This document shows, piece after piece, positions 1-6,238 of a stretch of 9,419 bases of DNA (positions within the stretch are counted from its first letter, which is position 1; each line of letters begins with the position of its first letter). The notes under the pieces are model-generated. The model had not been told where the DNA came from and searched no databases. It saw only the letters and a program-made list of their open reading frames with translations. The stretch is from Opitutia bacterium (GTDB lineage Bacteria > Verrucomicrobiota > Verrucomicrobiia > Opitutales > UBA953). Position numbers and translations under genes: made by a program. The stretch lies in contig JAJPZB010000047.1 in assembly GCA_021204635.1 (NCBI GenBank), forward strand, positions 1 through 9,419, read 5' to 3'.

Positions 1-1
1 C

Positions 2-86
2 CTCATCACCGACCCAATCCCCACCACCAACCCACGACCACTATCCCGGTTCCCACCACCAACCCGCGCATTCCCACCACCGACCC
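2..86. repeat. Four spaced copies of a CCCACCACCRACCC motif
   Basis: The left non-coding end (1-146) carries copies at 2-15 (degenerate, CTCATCACCGACCC), 20-33 (CCCACCACCAACCC), 52-65 (same) and 73-86 (CCCACCACCGACCC). Start-to-start distances are 18, 32 and 21 bases, so this is a loose cluster and not a strict tandem array. The 16-mer CCACCACCAACCCACG at 21-36 recurs exactly at 7374-7389 inside mutL, and its core recurs at 9144-9157. No ORF uses this stretch convincingly. The rest of the region (87-146) shows only a weak promoter-like TTTACA at 103-108 with no good -10 box. The function of the repeats is unknown. Confidence 0.75.
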
Positions 87-146
87 AAATCCGCGTTCGC
101 TGTTTACAACTTTCCGCGCCGCGATTAGCCTTGGTCAAAAGATTTT

Positions 147-686
147 ATGCAATCGAATTTGAGCAGTCCGTTCAATTTGCGGGGTCGGCTGAGCAGCCCA
201 AAGTTGCGGCTGAACACCTCCGCGTTGGCGAGCGTCCTCCTCGTAGCGGCATTTATGTACGCGATGACCTCGAAGTATATTTTCGCGCCGGGGCTGACAG
301 TCGGGCTCGACGAACCTGCAACCCTCGCAGCCGAAAATTCCAAGTCTGCGTTGTCGCAACTCGAAGAAAATCCGGAGACAACAGACCCTGCGGCAACAAA
401 GCAGACGCTCTCGCTCCCGCTCTACGACGGCGAGCTTTCGGGGCAAAAAACGACGTCCGTTCTCACCGTGAAAAACGAGTCGATGTTCATTCTCGACGGG
501 AAGATTTACCGCCGGCTTTTGGACGCGCTTCCGCCCGCCGCACCCGACGCGCCAAAGCGCGGGATTTTGCTCGCGAAAATGGATAGGAGCGTGAGCGTAC
601 AAACTTTCTTCGATCTCGCGAAAGCGGCACAGGACGCGGGTTTTTCCGCCGTCCAAATCGCAGGCGAGAGCAAGGCGAAAAACTGA
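147..686 (+). CDS. ExbD/TolR-like biopolymer transport protein, divergent
   Basis: This 179-residue protein has one hydrophobic segment at about residues 24-41 after a basic N-terminus, then TSKYIFAPGLTVGL, which resembles the ExbD/TolR stretch just after the membrane helix. A linker of about 45 residues leads to a small periplasmic domain: LTVKNESMFILDGKIY (106-121) and LLAKMDRSVSV followed by an AGFSAVQIA ending (141-172) match the family's two conserved strands. ExbD/TolR proteins work with an ExbB/TolQ channel to pass proton-motive energy to the outer membrane; no such partner is in the window, though one could lie upstream. The aspartate that family members carry in the helix is absent: the aligned stretch reads TSALASVLLV. 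The ATG at 147 is the start giving the expected N-in helix; there is no Shine-Dalgarno sequence. The family call rests on pattern and spacing only. Confidence 0.62.
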   Translation: MQSNLSSPFNLRGRLSSPKLRLNTSALASVLLVAAFMYAMTSKYIFAPGLTVGLDEPATLAAENSKSALSQLEENPETTDPAATKQTLSLPLYDGELSGQKTTSVLTVKNESMFILDGKIYRRLLDALPPAAPDAPKRGILLAKMDRSVSVQTFFDLAKAAQDAGFSAVQIAGESKAKN

Positions 687-704
687 AAACCGCAAACTCG
701 GGCA

Positions 705-1361
705 ATGTCGCAAGAACCGTTCGGAATCGTATTTTACCTGATTGTTACGCTTTGGCTCGGGAACTTGTGGTTGCGCGACATTCGCGCGGCTGCGAAAGAT
801 CCGGAGCTCGCGGGCACGGGCTTCCCGGGCGCGACGACATGCACGCTCAAGCCCATTGTTGTCGCGGTCGCGGGCACGCTCGTCCTCCTCGCAGCCGAGA
901 CTTTCGGCGAACTCCGGCTCGGGATTTCCGATGAGCAGAGCGACGTTTCGTGGTTCTTTTTGCTTGCGCTGATTTCGGGCGCCATAGTGGAAGAATTTGT
1001 TTTCCGCGGCTACCTCGTCATCGAATCGCGCGGGCATGCGGCAAAGTGGGTCTCGATTTTCGCATTTTCCGCGATATTCGCGCTGCTTCACCCGTATGTT
1101 TGGAGCTTCGATCTCGCGGAAGAAACAGCGGATGCGGGGATGGTGTCGCGGCTTTTTGACGCTTTCTCGCTCAATTTCACCACAAAGGCGATTTTCTCGA
1201 CGGCGTTCATCTTCGTCGGCTCGCTGTGGTTCTATTTCGTGCGATTTTTCCGCCTGAATCCGCAACATTCGATAATCGTCCCCATCGCGGCGCACGTCGC
1301 GAAAAACGTTGCCGTGTTCGCAATTAAATTGGCGCAAGGCCACATAACTTCACTGATATAA
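705..1361 (+). CDS. CPBP family intramembrane metalloprotease
   Basis: This is a 218-residue multi-pass membrane protein with the three signature motifs of the CPBP (CAAX protease/bacteriocin-processing, Abi) family: EExxxR as E96-E97-F-V-F-R101, FxxxH as F125-A-L-L-H129, and HxxxN as H197-V-A-K-N201. The glutamates and histidines are the expected catalytic and metal-binding residues. Hydrophobic segments are visible at about 7-23, 50-65, 83-104, 114-130, 160-180 and 188-208. Family members cleave substrates within the membrane, for example prenylated proteins or bacteriocin precursors, but no substrate can be read from the sequence. The gene starts 18 bases after the ExbD-like gene and ends 12 bases before the OstA-like gene, which suggests co-transcription and a possible envelope role. 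Confidence 0.85.
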   Translation: MSQEPFGIVFYLIVTLWLGNLWLRDIRAAAKDPELAGTGFPGATTCTLKPIVVAVAGTLVLLAAETFGELRLGISDEQSDVSWFFLLALISGAIVEEFVFRGYLVIESRGHAAKWVSIFAFSAIFALLHPYVWSFDLAEETADAGMVSRLFDAFSLNFTTKAIFSTAFIFVGSLWFYFVRFFRLNPQHSIIVPIAAHVAKNVAVFAIKLAQGHITSLI

Positions 1362-1373
1362 ATTCAGCCCGCG

Positions 1374-3833
1374 ATGGAAAACGTTTCCGCATTTTTGAAA
1401 ATTTTTGCCTGCGCGACGGCGACAATCCTCGCGGCGGCGCTCCCGACAACGCTCTTTGCCGAAAAGCAAATCGGCGTGGATTCGCTCGCGGGCTTGCAAC
1501 TTTCCGGCTACGACAATGCCGACAAATTGCAGTGGACGATGGACGCCGAGACCGCGCGACCGGTTTCCGGAACGGCGATAAAGGGCGATGTCAAGCACGG
1601 AAAATGGCAGGTCGAAAACCTCGAGCTCACGACATTTTCCGACGGCAGCGATTCCGTGAAAATGAAGAGCCCTTCCGCCATTTTCCTGCCCGAAAAACGC
1701 CGCGCCGAGAGCGACGCGCGGATTGATGTCGCGGGCGAAGATTTTTCCGTGACGGGGAACGGTTGGAGTTGGGACAACGGCGACAAAGGCAACGAGGTCG
1801 CTGTCAAGAAAAATGTACGCGTCGAACTTACTCCCGAAAAAAAAGGAAATTCCGACGAGGCGATGACCGAGAAAACGATCGTGACGTCGAGCTCCATGAA
1901 AATTGTGGAGACCAACGACGCGACGATTCTGAGATTTTTTGACAACGTCATCGTGCGCCAAGGCGACATTCGCGCGACCAGCGACGAGCTCGAGATTCTC
2001 GTGCCCGCAAAAATTGAGAAAGAAAAAATCGGCGAAGGCGCTTCCGGCGCGCGCGATTTGTCGTCGTCGGTCCGCAAAATCACCGGCACGGGGAGCGTCA
2101 GAATCGTGCGCGCAAACCACGTCGTGACCGGCGACACGATGGAATTTTATCCGGCGAACGAAATTTTCTATGCGCACGGGAACGCCAAGTTCACCGACAA
2201 CGAAAACAATCTCGAAGTCTTTGGAGAAAAGGCTGTCGGGCGGATTTCCGAGCGCAGAGTCGATATCACCGGCGACGCGAACACCGCGCGCAAAAACGTT
2301 GTCGTGACGCTCCCGTCCGCCGCCATGCAAAAATCCTCTCCCGCAGCGAAAACGAGTTCCGGCGCGGACAAGATGGTGCTAACGGGCATGAAGCTCGTCG
2401 TGCAAACCGGCGATCGCGAGAACGTCGTCACGCTCGAAGAAAAAGTCCGCCTCGTCGATGGCGCGTTCCGCATGGATTGCGGGAAGTTGACGCTTTTCAC
2501 AAACGCCGGCGCGAATGAAATCAACTCGGATCCGACTGCCACGCGCGAGGAAAAACTCGAAGCTGCGCGCAAAATCATTGCGACGGAGGACGTAAAGGCG
2601 TTTCAGGAAGGCAGAGAATTGGAGTGCGAGGTCGCGGAAGTTTATCCGCCCGACAAGCGCATTGTGCTCACGGGCTCGCCGTCTGTCGTCTCGCCGGACG
2701 AAGGTTTTTCGCTCAACGGGAATCGCTGCGAAATATTCGTGGAAGAGGACAAAATTTTCGTGTATTCGTCGCCGATTTGGGTGTCTGCCCGCCGGCGCGT
2801 GAACGTTTCTCTCCCGCCGATGAACTCGATTTCTCCCACCGGCGCGCCGAAAAATTCCGCCACTGTCGCGGCGAAAAAGCTGCGGGCGGAAGCCACAGCG
2901 CTTGAAACGAAGATCGTCGGCGACGACTTGGTCATTTCCCGCAATTCCGAAATTGCGACTTTCGACATCACGGGCAACGTCACTCTTGAATCTGAGGATT
3001 GGTCGGGGAACTGCGACCGGCTCGTCGTTTTCGCGGATTCGAGTTCGGGCAATTCGCGCACAAACTCGGCGGGGAAAATTCGCCGCGTCGAGGCGCTTGG
3101 CAACGTCATTCTCGAAGAAAAAGGCATGAGGATGTCGGGCTGGCATGCGACCATCGAAAACGACGTGGAAGTCAAGGAATGGATTGCCGAAGACGACAAC
3201 GGCGCAGACGGCAATTCGCCCGCGCGAATCACGGTAGATCCGGATCCCGACGATTTGACGAACACGCGCCCGCGCCTCTTTGTCCCCGCCTCGGCGCTCG
3301 GCAACATCTCGCTTTCCATCGGCAGCAACGAACCCGCAGGCAAGAACGATTCTGCGGCGACAGACGTCGTCATCGAGGGCGACAAGCTCGAAGCACTCGC
3401 GGGCTCGGCGCGGACGCGCTTTTGGCTACGCGGCAACGTCAGCATTTCGACGGATTCCGGCGGCCACGGCACCTGCGATTCGATGGAGGGTTTGTTGCTG
3501 CCAAATCCTGAGACGGGTGAGCTCGAGCCGGAAAAAATCATCGGCCGCAACAATGTCACGCTCACGCACGAGGGCACGCTCGGCACGGGCGACATGCTCG
3601 AAATTTTCCCGCAGCGCGAAATCGCGGTTTTGCGAGGTGGCGCGACAATGTCGAAGAGCGACGGCACCGTCATTCGCCCCGGCAACGACAGATTTATTTT
3701 CAACATGAAAACGCACGAACTGCGCACGGGCGTGGGCTCGCCATCGACGGAGCACCCGGGACAGGTTTCCCGCCCGCGAATAACGATTCCGCAGGGCAAA
3801 GACGCGCTCTTCGTAATCCCACAAAAAGATTGA
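1374..3833 (+). CDS. Large secreted multi-repeat LptA/OstA-like protein
   Basis: This 819-residue protein begins with a Sec signal peptide (basic K9, hydrophobic core about 10-24, likely cleavage after LFA near residue 29), so it is expected in the periplasm or outer membrane. The rest is built of beta repeats typical of LptA/OstA (LPS-transport, organic-solvent-tolerance) domains. Recurring cues are a GNV/DNV turn, a strand, then D/E-x-L/M-E-I/V-F: for example DNVIVRQGDIRATSDELEI (190-208), GSVRIVRANHVVTGDTMEF (240-258), GNVTLESEDWSGNCDRLVVF (534-553), GNVILEEKGMRMSGW (576-590) and NNVTLTHEGTLGTGDMLEI (726-744). The N-terminal part (about 30-155, containing GWSWDN) may be LptC-like. Canonical LptA is under 200 residues, so this is several units joined. 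LptA domains carry LPS across the periplasm on a beta jelly-roll groove. No lptB or lptD lies beside it, so a role in LPS transport is inferred. Confidence 0.72.
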   Translation: MENVSAFLKIFACATATILAAALPTTLFAEKQIGVDSLAGLQLSGYDNADKLQWTMDAETARPVSGTAIKGDVKHGKWQVENLELTTFSDGSDSVKMKSPSAIFLPEKRRAESDARIDVAGEDFSVTGNGWSWDNGDKGNEVAVKKNVRVELTPEKKGNSDEAMTEKTIVTSSSMKIVETNDATILRFFDNVIVRQGDIRATSDELEILVPAKIEKEKIGEGASGARDLSSSVRKITGTGSVRIVRANHVVTGDTMEFYPANEIFYAHGNAKFTDNENNLEVFGEKAVGRISERRVDITGDANTARKNVVVTLPSAAMQKSSPAAKTSSGADKMVLTGMKLVVQTGDRENVVTLEEKVRLVDGAFRMDCGKLTLFTNAGANEINSDPTATREEKLEAARKIIATEDVKAFQEGRELECEVAEVYPPDKRIVLTGSPSVVSPDEGFSLNGNRCEIFVEEDKIFVYSSPIWVSARRRVNVSLPPMNSISPTGAPKNSATVAAKKLRAEATALETKIVGDDLVISRNSEIATFDITGNVTLESEDWSGNCDRLVVFADSSSGNSRTNSAGKIRRVEALGNVILEEKGMRMSGWHATIENDVEVKEWIAEDDNGADGNSPARITVDPDPDDLTNTRPRLFVPASALGNISLSIGSNEPAGKNDSAATDVVIEGDKLEALAGSARTRFWLRGNVSISTDSGGHGTCDSMEGLLLPNPETGELEPEKIIGRNNVTLTHEGTLGTGDMLEIFPQREIAVLRGGATMSKSDGTVIRPGNDRFIFNMKTHELRTGVGSPSTEHPGQVSRPRITIPQGKDALFVIPQKD

Positions 3834-3839
3834 CTTTTT

Positions 3840-4175
3840 ATGTTCGGACTAAACTTCAACAAACAAATAACTGATTTTCTGAACCAACACCTCGGCGAGA
3901 TCGGGCAAGTCACCGACTTCGATTTTTCCGGAGGCAACGTCACGATTTCCATTGAGCTGAAAGGCGAGAAAGAAATCGTCACACTGCGCGCAACAGAGCT
4001 TTGCTACGACGTTTCCGACGGCAAAATGAATCTCTATTATTCGAGCCTCACCGCCACAAAGGAATGGCTGAACGAGATTTTCAAAATGATCAGCGCAAAG
4101 ACAGGAAACACGTTTTCGTTCCCCGACAGCCTGCGGCTGATGCCCCTGAAAATGCTCATTCCAAAAAAGCGCTGA
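3840..4175 (+). CDS. Small protein of unknown function, 111 residues
   Basis: I do not recognise a family. The protein starts 6 bases after the stop of the OstA-like gene, with no other plausible start, so it is very likely co-transcribed with it. It has no signal peptide or membrane segment. The sequence suggests a short N-terminal helix (about 5-20), alternating beta strands (about 25-68: DFDFSGGNVTISIEL, EIVTLRATELCYDV, KMNLYY) and a second helix (about 70-87, ATKEWLNEIFKMISAK), ending in a basic tail (PKKR). Base and codon use match its neighbours, and the translation is balanced and stop-free, so a real gene is likely. The position suggests a cytoplasmic helper for the envelope block, but nothing in the sequence proves it. 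Confidence 0.7.
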   Translation: MFGLNFNKQITDFLNQHLGEIGQVTDFDFSGGNVTISIELKGEKEIVTLRATELCYDVSDGKMNLYYSSLTATKEWLNEIFKMISAKTGNTFSFPDSLRLMPLKMLIPKKR

Positions 4176-4232
4176 GAACCCTGCCCGCCCGATAAAAACT
4201 GCCACGCAAGTGCGCGAGAACGACGCCGGAGC

Positions 4233-5405
4233 ATGCGAAATTCAATCGATTTGGGAGCGTTCCCGCCCGAAACGTTTTCGCGGCTCGCCGGCGCAAAAAT
4301 TTCGTGCCAGCGCTTTCTCGTGGAAAACGCTGCTCTCGGCATCGCCGAGCTCGGGATTGGAAAACTGCGCTGCGACAACAATGCCGCGCGCAAGTTTTTC
4401 TCGATGGATTTCGACGCCGCCACCACCAAGGCGACAACGCCACTGTGGCAAATTTCGCTGCGCGCGGGAGCGGCGTTTGTGGTGAGAAACCTCGATGCCG
4501 GCGAGAATCTCCACAACAATGACGCCCGCGCGGAATTTGAGGCTCTGTTGTCGTCGGCAACAGACCCGCGCGAGAAAATCCCGCCAATTTCTTCTCCGAC
4601 GGAGGTTGGTGGTGAGTGGTATTTGCCCGCCGCGCGCAGGATTGTTGCGAAAATCGAGGCGGGGGAATTGCAAAAACTCGTCCTCGCGCGAGCTCTTGAC
4701 CTCACGTCGAATGCCGAAATCCCGACGACGCCAATCCTCGAAAAGTTGCGCGAGCGATTCCAAAAAAACTGCACGATTTTTTCGTTCTCGGACAACGGAG
4801 AAACCTTCATCGGCGCGTCGCCGGAAATGCTCGTGCGATTAGTTGCCGGCAACCTGGCAACAGAGGCGCTTGCGGGTTCGCTCGCGAACGCGAAAACCGC
4901 CGATGCGGTAGCGCTCGCAACAAAGCTCCGCAACAATGGCAAGGAGCGGCGCGAGCACGCCATCGTCGTGGGGTTTGTGGCGGAGAAATTGCGCTCGCTC
5001 GGCATGAGCCCCGAAGCGCCGGCGACGCCCGACGTCGTCGTCCTCCCCAACATTCTCCACCTGCGCACCGCGATTACGGCGAAGGCGCCGGCGGGGACGC
5101 ACATCCTCGACGTCGCGACAGCGCTGCACCCGACGCCCGCGATGTGCGGCACGCCCGTGAAAATCGCGCGCGACACGATTCTCGCCACCGAGCCGTTTTC
5201 GCGCGGGAAATTCGCCGGCCCGCTCGGGTTTTTCGACGGCAACGGCGAAGGTTTTCTCGCCGTCGGGATTCGATGCGCCCTCGTTCGCGGCAACAAAATC
5301 CGCCTCTACGCGGGCTCCGGCCTCGTTTCCGGCAGCGTGCCCGAAAAGGAATTTTTGGAGACGGAAAACAAATTTTCTGCGGTTCTCGACCATCTCGGTT
5401 CGTAA
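4233..5405 (+). CDS. menF: Isochorismate synthase (chorismate-binding family)
   Basis: The 390-residue product is the usual length for MenF/EntC/DhbC enzymes, which convert chorismate to isochorismate, the first step to menaquinone (or to salicylate/DHB siderophores). The N-terminal 120 residues are variable. The conserved domain shows QKLVLAR (K148, the expected general base), FIGASPEMLV (192-201), TEALAGS (E211), KERREH (237-242), LHPTPAMCGTP (298-308), PFSRGKFAGPLGFF (321-334) and AGSGLVSGSVPEKEFLETENK (360-380, with the Mg-binding glutamates). The LHPTPA motif favours isochorismate synthase over anthranilate synthase or PabB, but the neighbours do not include menD or other men genes, so the menaquinone assignment is inferred. 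The ATG at 4233 has GGAG only one base upstream, too close for a good ribosome site. The N-terminal part contains recurrent DNA words also seen in mutL (4372-4383, 4419-4443, 4604-4614). Confidence 0.88.
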   Translation: MRNSIDLGAFPPETFSRLAGAKISCQRFLVENAALGIAELGIGKLRCDNNAARKFFSMDFDAATTKATTPLWQISLRAGAAFVVRNLDAGENLHNNDARAEFEALLSSATDPREKIPPISSPTEVGGEWYLPAARRIVAKIEAGELQKLVLARALDLTSNAEIPTTPILEKLRERFQKNCTIFSFSDNGETFIGASPEMLVRLVAGNLATEALAGSLANAKTADAVALATKLRNNGKERREHAIVVGFVAEKLRSLGMSPEAPATPDVVVLPNILHLRTAITAKAPAGTHILDVATALHPTPAMCGTPVKIARDTILATEPFSRGKFAGPLGFFDGNGEGFLAVGIRCALVRGNKIRLYAGSGLVSGSVPEKEFLETENKFSAVLDHLGS

Positions 5406-5454
5406 GAACGCGCAAAAACGTTTCAAAATAAAGAGCACAAAGATACAGAGAAAA

Positions 5455-6207
5455 ATGGCAAAACTTTCAGACATCGTCGCATTCTGCGACGCGCGCGTGG
5501 ATAGAAAAAATGTGATTGACTTCCCGGGCGCAAACAACGGATTGCAATTTGGAAACAGCGGCGAAGTGAAAAAAATCGGCGCCGCCGTTGACGCCTCGAC
5601 CGCAGTTTTCTCCGAGGCGGCGCGGCGCGGGATCGACCTTTTGCTCGTCCACCACGGAATGTTTTGGCACGCGCAACACCCCGTCGTCGGCGCGATTTAC
5701 AAAAAATTCAAGACGCTTTTTGACGCAGATTTGGCGGTTTATTCCGCGCACCTCCCGATCGACAAACACAGGGAAATCGGCAACAACGTCGTTCTCGCGC
5801 GATTGCTGTCGTTGGAAATCATAGACTGGGGGCTTGAATACGAGGGCAACCTCTTCGCCGCAATCTGCCGCGGAATCCCGCGCCAAGAGCTCGCCGCGCG
5901 ACTGAAAAAATTGTTCCCGGAAACGTTCAAGGCGATTGAATTTGGCTCGGAAAATCCGGCGAAAATCGCGCTTCTCTGCGGCAGCGGCAACACCGGCGTC
6001 CCCGCGTTGGAATCGCTTGGTTGCGACACTCTCGTCTGTGGCGAGCTCCGCGAAGAGCATTTTGCGCGGGCGCAAGATTCGGGCTTCAACCTCTATCCCT
6101 GCGGCCACTACGCAACGGAAAAATTCGGGATCTGCGAGCTCGCGCGCGAAGCCGCAGAAAAATTTTCCCTTCCCTGGGAATTCATAGAAACAAACTGCCC
6201 GCTTTGA
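5455..6207 (+). CDS. Nif3/YbgI-like dinuclear metal centre protein
   Basis: This 250-residue protein matches the Nif3/YbgI family (also labelled GTP cyclohydrolase I type 2-like) along its whole length. The metal ligands are all present: H66-H67 in VHHGMFW, D103 in SAHLPID, and H218 and E222 in GHYATE, the same pattern and spacing as the two-metal site of E. coli YbgI. Other family cues are NNGLQFG (27-33), GAAVDAS (42-48), and a mid-domain that gives way to IALLCGSGNTG (171-181) and DTLVCGE (191-197). Proteins of this length lack the extra inserted domain of the longer Nif3 members. The biochemical role of the family is unsettled, so no reaction is assigned. The 49-base gap upstream is locally AT-rich and carries CAGAGAAAA just before the ATG, the best hint of a ribosome site in the window. 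Confidence 0.9.
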   Translation: MAKLSDIVAFCDARVDRKNVIDFPGANNGLQFGNSGEVKKIGAAVDASTAVFSEAARRGIDLLLVHHGMFWHAQHPVVGAIYKKFKTLFDADLAVYSAHLPIDKHREIGNNVVLARLLSLEIIDWGLEYEGNLFAAICRGIPRQELAARLKKLFPETFKAIEFGSENPAKIALLCGSGNTGVPALESLGCDTLVCGELREEHFARAQDSGFNLYPCGHYATEKFGICELAREAAEKFSLPWEFIETNCPL

Positions 6208-6238
6208 CACCGCCGCGCCGCCGCGCAAAATTTTCCAA

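Noticed and set aside
2..86. The left-end repeats as a CRISPR array
   Set aside because: The units are only 14 bases, the spacing is irregular (18, 32, 21), and no cas gene is present.
135..1343. Long minus-strand open frame of 402 codons
   Set aside because: It lies opposite the ExbD-like and CPBP genes, is extremely rich in Arg/Cys/Glu and shows no family motif; it is an antisense shadow caused by high-GC codon use.
2642..3982. Minus-strand open frame of 446 codons
   Set aside because: It is antisense to the OstA-like gene, Ser/Pro-rich without motifs, and crosses the boundary into the next gene; the + strand product has a signal peptide and repeats.
4037..5296. Minus-strand open frame of 419 codons
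   Set aside because: It is antisense to isochorismate synthase, whose motifs are unmistakable on the + strand.
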